The translations under genes and the position numbers were made by a program. Source: Corella eumyota (taxonomy: Eukaryota > Chordata > Ascidiacea > Phlebobranchia > Corellidae). Taken from it: DNA of 64,000 nt. Shown here in pieces: positions 21,175 through 30,835 of the stretch. Numbering within the stretch: the first letter of the stretch is position 1; each line of letters starts with the position of its first letter. Where the stretch lies: the NCBI GenBank assembly GCA_963082875.1, contig OY720102.1, positions 9,026,990 through 9,090,989 on the forward strand, in the 5' to 3' direction. The notes under the pieces are model-generated. The model made no database searches, was not told the DNA's origin, and saw only the letters and a list, made by a program, of their open reading frames with translations.

Positions 21175-21202
21175 CTACACTTGATCTTAGCCCTAGGGGC
21201 CC
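21175..21202 (-). pseudogene. U2: U2 snRNA 5' portion (partial, to nt ~36)
   Basis: Minus-strand GGCCCCTAGGGCTAAGATCA followed by AGTGTAG matches U2 nt ~11-36, up to and including GUAG of the branchpoint-recognition element. The first ~10 nt of U2 are replaced by spacer sequence, so this start is already rearranged. Confidence 0.7.
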
Positions 21203-21229
21203 AGGGCTTTGAACAAAACAGGTTAGAGA

Positions 21230-21465
21230 CTGAACCTGTGCAAAGACGTGTACATGTTGCTGCCTGGGCTGGTATTGCCAGTCGCCTTTGGCTGCAATCT
21301 TATTTTTATTTTAGCCTAAGCCCATATAAAATCGCTAAATTTTACAGTTTTTGACAAGCTTACCCAACCAATTGTTATTAAAAATTAACAAGGAAAACAA
21401 CAAGAATTTAATGAAAGTTATGTATAGGATGATGCAATAATAGATAACCCTGCCGCAGCAGAACC
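21230..21465 (-). other. U2 3' flank of the U2-SL unit, deleted before the SL gene
   Basis: Reading minus, this repeats the flank seen at 2557-2789 (TTATCTATTATTGCATCA, CCAGGCAGCAACATGT, TTCAGTCT). It breaks off where the SL RNA gene should begin and jumps to a U2 5' part, so the SL gene and divergent promoter are missing from this unit. Confidence 0.6.
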
Positions 21466-21618
21466 GTGGGCAGAGCCTGGTGGTAGTGCAATACCAGGAC
21501 AACCCGTGAACGGGACGTAACAAACTTCAGTTCCGCGTCTGTTTTCAAAATATCCGCAGAACACATATATCCAGGCGATGCCTAGCGTCTCAGGTATCAC
21601 AACTGAGAAGAACAGACT
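21466..21618 (-). pseudogene. U2: U2 snRNA, 3' portion (nt ~38 to 3' end), locus B
   Basis: From 21618 on the minus strand: TCTGTTCTTCTCAGTTG, the hairpin GCTAGGC/GCCTGG, GCGGATATTTTG (Sm region, slightly changed), GAAGTTTGTTACGTCCC (stem III), and CCTGGTATTGCACTACC (stem IV). Length is 153 nt, identical to copy A. Utopia copy B abuts its 5' side. The altered Sm site and stem III suggest more decay than copy A. Confidence 0.8.
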
Positions 21619-22680
21619 TTTTTTACTGAACCATCGATTTATTGGCGATAAATAAGTTTGCCAACAAAAATGTATTTACAATAAAAAGGTAAAATTATTT
21701 AGGTTTTTGTTTGGGATTGATTTTTGCAAGTATAAAATAAAAAATATACATTAAAAAAGTGTGATATAAGCGCGAATTCGTACAGAAATACAAATAAAAG
21801 AAAACTGCATAATGTTAAGAGAATTAACTGAGATACAAGTGCTGCTCGCATTGAATTTATCTCCAAGGCGTTGTAGCCTTGTCTTTGTTGTAGTAGACAG
21901 TTATAGTGCTGGATTCATTAAAGTTTCTGTTAAAATGTATATAATTGAATTAAGCAAAGTTCGTTTAGTGCCAAAAGAGAAAAAATACAAAGTTTGTGCG
22001 GATTTGTAAAACGCAAAGCCCACGTAAAGAAGAATCAGTTACATTTTGCCTCGGAGATGCCCCGACACCAAAATTGTCAGACTTGTGGGTTGCCCTTGAT
22101 AGCCAAAGTGCATCCTTTTTTTGCAACTTCGGCTTGCTCCCTACCAGAAATCTCCATGAGCTCAAGTTGTTGCCCTGAGCGTAACTACCGAGCGACCCAA
22201 ACATAAATGAAATTTGAGTGAGTGTCGGGTAGCCATAGAGATGTTGCGCACAAGGTTGGAATATTTGTTGTGTTTTCGGTCGTTAGCTGCAGAAAGGGCA
22301 TCGAGTCCGTTGTCAAATGGGCAGGCAAAGTCAACGACAACAATTTCGTCCCTTTTCCTTAATACCAGGTCGGAGCGGATATTGCTGCCAGAGACCGCCG
22401 CATGCTCCTCACAAACAGCGTCCACCGGAATCTTGGAGAACCTTCCAGTTATTATGTGGCGTAGTACCTTCCTCATGATGGAGTCATGCCTATCTCGTAC
22501 AGCGGGCATGGCTGGCAGTTGTTAAGTACATTAGGGAGGGCCTTCTCCTCACGTTCACAGCGGCAGCATTTAACTCCCTCAGGTAGACCCAGTGGTTCGA
22601 GTGAAAGTATGCTGAGTGGACGATTACGATAAAGTTCTATTAGGTAGTCTATCATCATCTTCTGACAAAGGTCGTTTAGC
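21619..22680 (-). mobile_element. Utopia-like LINE, copy B (post-RT region, endonuclease, 3' UTR)
   Basis: On the minus strand in order: VKCCRCEREEKALPNVLNNC, the CCHC knuckle (22658-22500), then RDRHDSIMRKVLRHI and SDLVLRKRDEIVVVDFACPF, a restriction-like endonuclease with the PD-(D/E)xK-type core (22490-22290). Next come DALSAANDRKHNKYSNLV and GSYAQGNNL near the C-terminus, then a ~380-bp 3' UTR that ends directly at U2 nt ~38. In R2-group LINEs this enzyme cuts the target for target-primed reverse transcription. The RT domain is absent here and the frame has several changes, so the copy is dead. Confidence 0.75.
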
Positions 22681-23094
22681 TGTTGCTTTAACTGTGATTT
22701 TCTTAAATTTTGTCCATATTAATTCTAAAAAATAAAAAGTATTTATGCATAACAAAAATTCTTAACGAAATATCTTTTTTTATTAATTTCTTCGGTTTTA
22801 AATAATTTTTTGTGACTTTGTATATGTTTTTCTATATTTTTCTTTCTCCAACCTGAAGTGGGGGGCAAATTTTCCTGAAGCCCAATTACTATTTCTAAAT
22901 TTTGGTATTGTGTTTTTTTGGCACAATCTAAAATTAAAAAAAAAAGTATTAATAAATTGTGTTAACAAACAAAATAAAAACATATACCCGTATTTTAGCA
23001 AATTTGTTTTAAAATCAAACTGAAGGTGTGGGAATTCCCTCAAGTAACTTAGTGGCCATTGCATGATCCGATGCGGAAGCATAGTGCCAACGAC
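22681..23094 (-). other. spacer between two Utopia copies, possibly Utopia 5' end
   Basis: Minus strand from 23094 starts GTCGTTGGCACTATGC, matching the start of insertion E, directly after the 3' end of copy C. The remainder is AT-rich with no motif I recognise. It may be the 5' UTR of the next Utopia in a head-to-tail pair, with most of its coding part deleted before copy B. Confidence 0.4.
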
Positions 23095-24160
23095 TTCTAC
23101 TGAACCTTTGATTTATTTGCAATAAAATCGTTTGCCAACAAGGATTTTTTCAAGAAAAAATAGTTGTTTTTGTAATAAGGCCTCCCCTACTGGGGGTGAT
23201 AAAATTATTTAAGTATAACTTAAAAAACAAACATTACAAAAAAGTGCGATATAAGAGCAAATAGTTACAAAAATACAGAACAGAAAACTAAAAAGAGGAA
23301 CTGCATACTGTTTAAAGAATTAAATGCGACAAGGGGCTGCTCACATTAAGTTTTCCAAGGCGTATTAGCCTTGCCCTTGTTGGGGTGAACAGTTTTATAA
23401 CTGGATTCATTACCGTTATTGTTATGGTGTATATGATTGAATCCAGCAAAACTCATTTAGTGACAACAGAAGAGAGAAAAAAAACATTGTTTGTGTGGAT
23501 TGTTCGAAGGGCAAGGCCACGTAAAGAAGAATCAGTTACTTTTGTTAATTGCCTCGGAGATGCCCCGACACCAAGATTGCCAGACTTGTTGGCTACCCTT
23601 GATAGCCAAAGTGCTTCCTTTTTTTGCAACTTTGGCTTGCTCCCGATCGGAGATCCCCATGGAGCTCAAGTTGTTGCCCTGAGCGTAACTACCTAGCAAC
23701 CCAATTATAGAACCTTGCAGCTGGTATGTGGCGTAGTACCTACCTTATGATGAAGTCATGCCTTTCTCGTATAGCGGGCATGACGATGGCGAATAATTAC
23801 ACATGAGTTGGAAGTAGTGCCGGATTTTTAACCCAGTGGTTCGAGTAAAAGTATGCTGAGTGGACAGTTTTTTTTCCAGATTCAGGAAGGGCCACCCACT
23901 GCTCTTTCCAGAGGGTGTTCTGAGCAAGTTGGAGGGAACGAAGAAGTATTTTTCTATTTTTGTTTGTTAACTTTGACCCGTTCACCTTAACAGCCCTTCC
24001 AGCCATGACAGCTGGTAAGATGTCTTTTTAAGGACTGCAACGTAGTCTGTGGTGCAGCACAACTCGACACTGGACAAGCAAACCTGGTCGCCCCAACGCC
24101 ACTATACCAGACGGTAATTCTGTCGTTGGCATCCCCGGCAGGTTTCGGCAAGGCCATATC
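23095..24160 (-). mobile_element. Utopia-like LINE, copy C (zinc finger, post-RT region, 3' UTR)
   Basis: On minus, ~24120-24010 reads TRFACPVSSCAAPQTTLQSL followed by KRHLTSCH, a C2H2 finger of the kind at the N-terminus of R2-group proteins. It passes straight into QLAQNTLWKEQWVALPESG and TVHSAYFYSNHWVKNPALL, the region after the RT, so the reverse transcriptase is missing. The CCHC and endonuclease are mostly lost as well. The C-terminus (GNNLSSMGISDREQAKVAKK-like) and the 3' UTR (23480-23095) are clear. The 3' end at 23095 adjoins another Utopia-like start instead of U2. Confidence 0.65.
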
Positions 24161-24717
24161 TAAAGATAGAAGCAGTAATAGTTGGCAAACAAGAGGTAAT
24201 ATTAATAGTAAAAACAGTAACAGTATAAAATGGTCAATAAAAACCTGTTTGTGGTCTTTTGTACTTTATACACAAAGGTTCGAATTATTACTTTACAAAA
24301 CAAAAAACAAATTACTATTGCTTAAAATATATTAAGGCAACGTTGTAGTAAAATCAAATAAAAATATTTTTAAGGCATTAAATCTAAAATATTAAGATAG
24401 ACCTTTAATAATACAATGCAGCGCTCGCACTGTTATAAGAAAAGAGAGCGACAACAGATGATTCACGCTTCACTTGCTCTACGTCACAATTAAGACTTAA
24501 AATTCCACGCCCAAACTGTGAGTGAACGAACGGAACAGAACTATTGTTAATTGTGCGAAGCAAATAAATAAGACACCGGTATTGTCAAAAAGTTGTTGTG
24601 TCTTTTGCAGAGCAATTCACTTGCCCGGAAATTCTTCTCACGTGGACGAGAGTAGTGGCGTTGCGTAGAATACTGTTTGTGAATTTTTCTTCAAAAGATA
24701 GAGAGACAGCCTTTTTC
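24161..24717. other. no gene recognised; possibly divergent U2-array sequence
   Basis: GC-richer than the surroundings at 24420-24720. It directly follows the degraded U2 start on the minus strand, where U2 nt 30 onward should be, but does not resemble U2 or Utopia to my eye. It could be another insertion in U2 or rearranged spacer. Confidence 0.4.
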
Positions 24718-24746
24718 TTTTCTTGTCCCAGGGGCCGAGAAGCGAT
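24718..24746 (-). pseudogene. U2: U2 snRNA 5' start (locus with intact promoter)
   Basis: Minus strand from 24746: ATCGCTTCTCGGCC, 14 of 14 identical to the U2 5' end, then CCTGGGACAAGA, a degraded match to the next ~12 nt. U2 similarity ends by ~24718, well before the branchpoint element. The sequence upstream matches that of the U2 start at 40203, so the start site itself is well supported. Confidence 0.75.
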
Positions 24747-25124
24747 GCCCAAAAAATGGCAGAATCCGATCGAACGCGCGCTGTCCGTCATTCTGTTTGC
24801 GGCCGCTAATGGCTTATTTATTTTATTCCAATCGTTACTTCGCACCTCGTGTGCAGGTTGACGGTTTTTCGAGGCGAGGTATCTGTTTACAGCCACCCTA
24901 AAATCAGTAATTAATTAACGGCGACCCGTGCGCCACAGGAGGCCGCTGTTAGCTTGTGTCGACGCCTTTTTACACACTGAACACAAATGTTGCTTATTAT
25001 AAAGTTGCCTGGCTCCACTTCGCAAATTCTAATCGCAAAATGGGCGAAAAAAACGTGCGTCGTTTTCTCCCCGACTGCCTTGCTCGGTCGTTTAGACTGA
25101 TTTTGTCGACCAGCATGTTCGGGC
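24747..25124. promoter_or_regulatory. divergent promoter region between U2 (minus) and SL RNA (plus)
   Basis: 378 bp separate the U2 start (24746, minus) from the SL RNA start (25125, plus). The U2-proximal ~100 bp match 40098-40202, including AATAAGCCATTAGCGGC-like sequence, CAAACAGAATGACGGAC, GATCGGATT and CATTTTTTGGGC up to the start. A proximal sequence element near -50 to -75 is expected for snRNA genes and CAAACAGAATGACGGAC lies there. The SL-proximal ~110 bp match 2847-2960. Both genes start in the same local context (GGGC directly before AT), which suggests shared promoter architecture. Element assignments are inference. Confidence 0.6.
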
Positions 25125-25175
25125 ATTCTATTTGAATAAGGTAAGTTACCCGTTAACAACAGTTATTTATTTATT
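25125..25175 (+). ncRNA. spliced leader (SL) RNA gene with exact 16-nt leader
   Basis: ATTCTATTTGAATAAG at 25125-25140 equals the Ciona spliced leader (known from memory). GTAAGTTACC follows directly as the trans-splicing donor, and GTAAGTTACCCGTT is identical to the copy at 2846. The downstream stem (TAAC/GTTA) is weaker than in the other copy; T-rich ATTTATTTATTTA could serve as the Sm site. SL RNA donates its leader to mRNA 5' ends by trans-splicing. Expression cannot be judged. The intact leader and promoter are in its favour, the weak stem against. Confidence 0.75.
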
Positions 25176-25293
25176 TACATGTAATTACGTCGCCCATTAG
25201 GGTTGGCACAGTTTTAGCTTTAGCTTATATTTGATATAGTTGGCCTTTTTGACAAGGCATTCTTTAACGCGCAAGCCAATTATATCAATAGAA

Positions 25294-26243
25294 ATGGAAA
25301 ACCCAAATTTAAAATTGAACAACAATAACAAACGAAAAATATTACCAACAACAAAAAAAAAACTCACCGAAAAGACCAAACCAAGAAGAAGATTCCTTTG
25401 TTTTAGTTCAGAACAAAAACCAATTAAAAAAGAATACCTCGACTCCACCAGCCAGACAGACATGGCAGCAGGACAACAAAACCTCAAAAGATCTTCCCAG
25501 TCATGTCACTGGAAGAAAATCTTTTGCAAATGTGGCTGGTGGAGGAAAAACAACACCATCGGTTCACCTTAAAATACACGACTGCGACATCATGCTAAGG
25601 TTTGAACCAAGGCGAAGCCGAGAAGAAGTTTTTGACTGCCTTTTTAACGACCTTAAATTTAAAACAACTGACTACGAAAGTATATTTTGTAAATTTTCTG
25701 GTCTTTCCGTTATAATAATTGCTAACACTAAAAAAACAAAAGATTTATACTGAAAAATGAATATTTAAAACAAAAATGGAAATGGATTGAAGAGGACATT
25801 CCCATAATCTTTTCAAACGTTCCTTCCAAATTCCCAGACAATATCATTATAGAGAAAATAAATCAACTTAAATTAGAAGTAACCAAAAACATACATCACA
25901 AGGACAAAAATATGGCGTAAAAACAGGAAAAAGTTATTATTTTGTTAATGAAACCAAATTGAAAGAAACCAAAGTCCCCAAACAATTAATATATGGAAAC
26001 TATTATTTTTCGGTTTACCATCCCGGACAACAACCAAAATACATTTACAAACCTGGAAAACAACAAGATATAACAGAAAAAAACATACCAAAAGAACAGC
26101 AACAAAAATCACCACAAACAAACAAAGAAAATAAAATCGAAAACCCAAAGGACCTTCAGGAAAATAAACCTAGCATATTTTCGCCGCCACGACCAATAAT
26201 AAAGAATCAAAATCAAACCTACACGCCACAAAGAAACATTTAA
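25294..26243 (+). pseudogene. LINE ORF1 (gag-like)
   Basis: Starts MENPNLKLNNNNKRKILP with a basic N-terminus. It then reads SFANVAGGGKTTPSVHLKIH, DCDIMLRFEPRRSREEVFDC and KTTDYESIFCKFSGL (25520-25740), resembling the ORF1 central domain of Tx1-clade elements. A later frame carries KETKVPKQLIYGNYYFSVYH and a Pro/Gln/Lys-rich tail ending at 26243. At least two frame changes break it. ORF1 binds the element RNA. Confidence 0.55.
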
Positions 26244-26499
26244 ATCCAAAATGAACCAACCCGTAGACAACAGACACCAGCTCACATCAGCCACAAATCA
26301 ATCCCATACGTTATAAACACCTCTGATGAAGAAGAAGTTTATCCACTAGAGACAACAAGTGAAAACTCAGAAGATATAAACTATACTTACCCGTCCGCAG
26401 GTAAAATAATATACAATCTTTCAAAAACGAACAATACAAACCTATAAACTTACTATCAAAACTAATTAACAATCCAATTTAATTATCTCCCTGAGTATA

Positions 26500-28191
26500 A
26501 TTATACTGCTTCAAGTAACCCATTTCCCACCCCAATTAGAATCGATATGGGCATCTGAATGGAAAAATGGCCCATCTTTTTTCAACTCTTCCAGTTGCTT
26601 TTCAAACGCACGCGGTGGAGTTGCAACACTTTTTAACACTAAAACTATCACACCATCAAACATACATTACACAACAGACGGTCGTACAATTTCATTAGAT
26701 ATTAACACACATACAATTCATATAATAAACATATACGCACCAGTTTCATCACAACAAAATTCAACTGATTACATGAAGTTTTTTAACTCAATACTACACC
26801 TTATCACCTCACGCAACCATAATGGCGGGTGACTATAATAACATTGAAAACACACAAACTGACAGAACACCCTTATTAACTTACAACACACAAAACAACA
26901 CAAACATTTCAACAACTTTTCGGACTTTTTGACTCATTTAGAAAACTACATCCTTACAAACAACAATATACATACACCGGACACAACATGCAGTCAAGAC
27001 TAGATAGAATATACATTACACCAGAAATAAGACCACTTGAACATAAAATACAGGCATTTCAACTATCAGATCACGACATTGTTACACTTACCTTTTACAC
27101 TCACAAACACACACCATTAAAAAAAGAAAAGGATTTTGGAAAAACAACACAAACACTTATCACGATGCAGACTATTCACACACACTAGCACATAAACTAC
27201 CACACTGGAACGCAACACATAACATTAACACAAACTGGATTAACATTAAAAAACATATCAAACACCTCAACATAAAACATTCAATCTTGATCAAAAACAG
27301 ACAGACTGACAACATACAAACACTCACTTATAACATGAACACAGCAAAAAAAAAACTTACAACATAACCCAACACCACAACATTACAAAACATATCAAAC
27401 ATCAAAAAATAATTTGGCAAAAAAGATTAAACAACATACAAAACAAAAAATATTCAATACCATTTTAAATAACCAATACAAACATGCACCTGATAGATAC
27501 ATTTACAAACAATTTAAAACTCACATCACTCAAACACATATACCAGAACTTTATAACAAATACTTCTTACCATATTATACAACAAAACAATTGATTAATA
27601 TAACACAACAATATTACACTAACTTATACGACAACACGCACACTGACACAAATCACATTTTTCACTCAAATACATTACCACAACTGACCACAAAACAACA
27701 AATCTCATTAACAACCAACACCCATTACAAAAACAGAACTATTAAACACAATAAAATCACTTCCACCACAAAAAACACCTGAACCAGACGGACTATCATA
27801 CGAACTCTACAAAACACATTCAGACACACTTCAAAATACATTACTTAAACCATCTAACAATTTTTTAACAACAGGCACCATACCGCAACAATTTACAACA
27901 GGCACTATAACATTAATACACAAACACAAATCAAAATCACTTTTAGAAAACTATAGACCAATATCATTACTAAACACCGACATCAAAATTTTTACCCGCA
28001 TTTTGGCCAACAGACTAAAAATTATCACTCACACCTTACTTATCCCACACACAATTTGCACAACAAAACAAATTAGCAGCAGGCGCAAGCTTGTTGCTGA
28101 GGGACATATACAATTTATCAACAACCCGACACAAACAATACCATATTACTAAATTTTAAAAAAGGAATTGATTCACTAAGCCACACATACT
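26500..28191 (+). pseudogene. LINE ORF2: APE endonuclease and start of reverse transcriptase
   Basis: Endonuclease landmarks: TISLDINTHTIHIINIYAPV (26685-26750), MAGDYNNIEN (~26820), RLDRIYI (~26998) and LSDHDIVTLTF (~27064, catalytic Asp-His). The thumb-like linker runs through 27400-27780. RT motif 1 is LENYRPISLLNTD with KIFTRILANRLKIITHTLL (27945-28040). These order and sequence features fit the Tx1/L1 group rather than the R2 group of the Utopia copies. Several frame changes and stops. Confidence 0.65.
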
Positions 28192-28199
28192 TACTAGAC

Positions 28200-30548
28200 C
28201 AGGGGTGGGCAACCTACGGCCCGCCAACTGATTTATACCGGCCCTCGAAACTCTATTAAATTTGTATAGGCAACTGGCCCGCAGCAAAGCGCGACATAAA
28301 GCTTTATAAAGTCGTCACATTAAATTAATAATTAGGTCAAGCATAACGTTTGCAACCTTACCCAAAGTATATATATATATATAAACACATATACTTTGAC
28401 CTTACAACACTATCACAATTTAGTTATTGCGTAACAAGTAATCATTGTCACACCCAAAGTAATAATCCCATTCGTTTTTTGCGCGCGAAATTTTTTGGGC
28501 TACAGGAAATATATTTTAAGTAAAATAGCAACTGTACGTGTGATTGTTTTTAATTTTTCGGTTTATTTAGCTTTATACAAGACTAAAGGTTAATAAATCT
28601 ATGGAGGCTAAGCGAAGAAAAGTTGATTCAGAATGCAGAAAGTTTCAAGACGAATGGACTTTGGATTTTTTCTTTATTGAGCGTTTTCAAAAACCAACAT
28701 GTTTAATATGCAAAGAAAATGTCTCAGTATATAAAGTTTCAAATATCAGACGACATTACGAGACAAAACATGCGCAAAAGTTTAGTGAGCTAACAGGGAC
28801 TTTAAGGCAAACAGAAGTTGAAAGATTACAAACGTGTTTTGAGAAGGAAACAAGTTTTTTTACTAAAAAAAATTTAGATGTTGAAAAAAACACGAGGGCC
28901 AGCTTTCTTGTGGCTAAGATTTTATCTGAAAGGATGAAACCTTTTAGTGACGGTGTTTTTGTCAAACAATGTATTATTGCTGCAGTTGACGCTATCTGTC
29001 CCGAAAAAACAAAGTTGTTTGAGAATATAAGTTTGTCAAGAAGAACTATCACGCGCAGGGTAGAAGCAATGTCATCTGACGTTCAAGCATCTTTGCGAGA
29101 TGCATTGAATGAGCTTGAATATTTTTGTATAGCAATCGATGAAAGTACTGACTCAACTGATACAGCTCAGCTTGCCGTATTTATAAGGGGTGTGTTTTCA
29201 GATTTTCAAGTTTTTGAAGAATTTATTAAACTGGTTCCAATGAAAGGTACCACCACAGGTTTGGATATTTTTAATAAACTTCACGCATTATTCTTAGATA
29301 TGAAAATTGATGTATCAAAACTTGTTGGAATGGCTACAGACGGGGCTCCAGCCATGGTTGGTCAATCAAAGGGAGTTGTTGCACTAATGGAAAAGTTTTT
29401 AGAAGAACGTGGTGTAACAAGGAAACTCATAAAATTACATTGCATCGTACACCAAGAGGCACTTTGTGCTAAAACAGTCAATTTTAACGACGTCATGGGT
29501 ACCGTAATTAAAACTGTAAATTTCATTTTGTCGCGCGGTTTGAATCACCGCCAATTTCAAGAACTGTTGTTAGATTTCAATGCTGAGTATGGGGACCTTA
29601 CATATATGTGCAACGTACGTTGGCTAAGTCGCGGATCAATGTTGAAACGAGTGCTTTCATTGCACGAGGAGATAGCACAATTTCTCGATAGTAAGGATAA
29701 AGATGCATCGCATTTTCGCGATTCACATTGGCTCGAGTCTTTGGCTTTTTTAACTGATATAACTACGCATTTAAATCATTTAAACACGCAACTGCAGGGA
29801 AAGGACCAACTTGTCCATGAACTTTATGGACATGTAAAGGCCTTTAAAAGAAAGTTAACTTTGTGGGACGTCCAACTTAAAAAGAGAAATTTTGCCCATT
29901 TTCCATTATTGAAAAAGTATACTAATCCAGACTCAACGTTGCACGAATCTTTTGCTACGTGTATACATGATTTGGAAAGTCAATTTTCGTTAAGATTTTC
30001 TGATTTTAAAAAACATAAGAAAGATTTTGAGTTATTTTCGTCACCATTCGACGTAGATGTGGAGAATGTTCCTGAACGATTTCAGATGGAGCTGATAGAG
30101 TTGCAGTGTGACGATAATCTCAAGGCAAAATTTCACGCAACAAAATCCGCGATTAGTTTTTACAAAGATAACTTTCTTTCCAACTACAAGTACACCAATT
30201 TAACGGACCACGCAAAACAAATGGTGTCGCTATTTGGTAGCACGTACGTGTGCGAACAACTTTTTTCAAAAATGAAATACACAAAAGATCGATTGAGGAC
30301 AAAACTTACTGATGCCCATTTAAATGATGTTCTTATTCTTAGTACTACAAATATCCCTCCAAACATTGATTTACTGACAAAGGACAAGCAAAATCAGATG
30401 TCACATTAATTTTTAAACATTTATTAATTAGTATTTGTGTATGTATGTAAATAAATACTGTTTTTGTATTTTCTGTTATTTATGTGGCCCTTCTAATTTA
30501 TTTAGTTGCGTATGTGGCCCAGTGAGGTAAAAAGGTTGCCCACCCCTG
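28200..30548 (+). mobile_element. complete hAT transposon (Charlie-like termini), apparently intact
   Basis: The 2349-bp element starts CAGGGGTGGGCAACCT and ends AGGTTGCCCACCCCTG apart from one unmatched base, and both termini are flanked by TACTAGAC (28192-28199 and 30549-30556), a perfect 8-bp target duplication. CAGGGGTGGGCAA termini are typical of the Charlie/MER group. One uninterrupted 602-codon transposase fills the centre. A GC-richer subterminal CTACGGCCCGCC lies on the left. All essential parts look present, so recent activity is plausible. It is inserted in the LINE's RT and is younger than it. Confidence 0.93.
28601..30409 (+). CDS. hAT transposase (BED zinc finger, DDE core; ZBED/GTF2IRD2-like)
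   Basis: 602 residues without interruption. N-terminus: a BED finger, CLICKENVSVYKVSNIRRHYE with TKH (residues ~34-56). Then a helical region, PFSDGVFVKQCIIAAVDAIC (~113-132), and SLSRRTITRRVEAM. The catalytic core shows CIAIDESTDSTDTAQLAVF (first Asp, ~177), ATDGAPAMVGQSKG (second Asp, ~246), LHCIVHQEALCAK (CxxH, ~280) and NVRWLSRG (~337). The C-terminal dimerisation segment has STYVCEQLFSKMKYTKDRLR with the catalytic Glu (~555). The domain set matches GTF2IRD2/EPM2AIP1-type domesticated relatives. A short 5' UTR (~400 bp) holds its own promoter. It would cut and re-insert its element with 8-bp duplications. Confidence 0.92.
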   Translation: MEAKRRKVDSECRKFQDEWTLDFFFIERFQKPTCLICKENVSVYKVSNIRRHYETKHAQKFSELTGTLRQTEVERLQTCFEKETSFFTKKNLDVEKNTRASFLVAKILSERMKPFSDGVFVKQCIIAAVDAICPEKTKLFENISLSRRTITRRVEAMSSDVQASLRDALNELEYFCIAIDESTDSTDTAQLAVFIRGVFSDFQVFEEFIKLVPMKGTTTGLDIFNKLHALFLDMKIDVSKLVGMATDGAPAMVGQSKGVVALMEKFLEERGVTRKLIKLHCIVHQEALCAKTVNFNDVMGTVIKTVNFILSRGLNHRQFQELLLDFNAEYGDLTYMCNVRWLSRGSMLKRVLSLHEEIAQFLDSKDKDASHFRDSHWLESLAFLTDITTHLNHLNTQLQGKDQLVHELYGHVKAFKRKLTLWDVQLKKRNFAHFPLLKKYTNPDSTLHESFATCIHDLESQFSLRFSDFKKHKKDFELFSSPFDVDVENVPERFQMELIELQCDDNLKAKFHATKSAISFYKDNFLSNYKYTNLTDHAKQMVSLFGSTYVCEQLFSKMKYTKDRLRTKLTDAHLNDVLILSTTNIPPNIDLLTKDKQNQMSH

Positions 30549-30835
30549 TACTAGACACACTTGCCAAATTTAACTTTTCAATCACATTCATTAACATTAA
30601 TTCAATTGAACCACTAATACGACAAAAAGACGTAGATAACAAAATTATTCGAACATGCACCTGGACTTACACTCAATCACAACAAAACAAATACATTAAT
30701 TACTAACCGCAATATTAAAACACAGAATATACCACAAAACATAAACCCTAATTACACACACATTTCACCACAAATTTTTTTACATTTTAAATATATTACT
30801 TTGAATAATAATCATTAATTTTTATTTTTTTGTAG

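Larger units (their letters stand above)
25200..30790 (+). mobile_element. Tx1/L1-like non-LTR retrotransposon, interrupted by a hAT element
   Basis: Two ORF regions lie in order. ORF1 (25294-26243) is a nucleic-acid-binding gag-like protein. ORF2 begins ~26500 with an APE-type endonuclease and continues into a reverse transcriptase, LENYRPISLLNTDIKIFTRI at ~27940. The hAT element 28200-30548 splits the RT; the sequence resumes at 30557 (TLAKFNFSITFININ) and stops at ~30790, so the RT C-terminal part and 3' UTR are missing. The sense strand is strikingly poor in G and rich in A and C. Frame changes are frequent, so the copy is dead. Confidence 0.75.

Noticed and set aside
28756-29052. 98-codon minus-strand frame
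   Set aside because: Shadow of the hAT transposase on the other strand.
25200-30790. LINE as Keno, the U2-specific Tx1-clade element
   Set aside because: Neither end adjoins U2 sequence at the expected site; it merely lies beside the SL gene.
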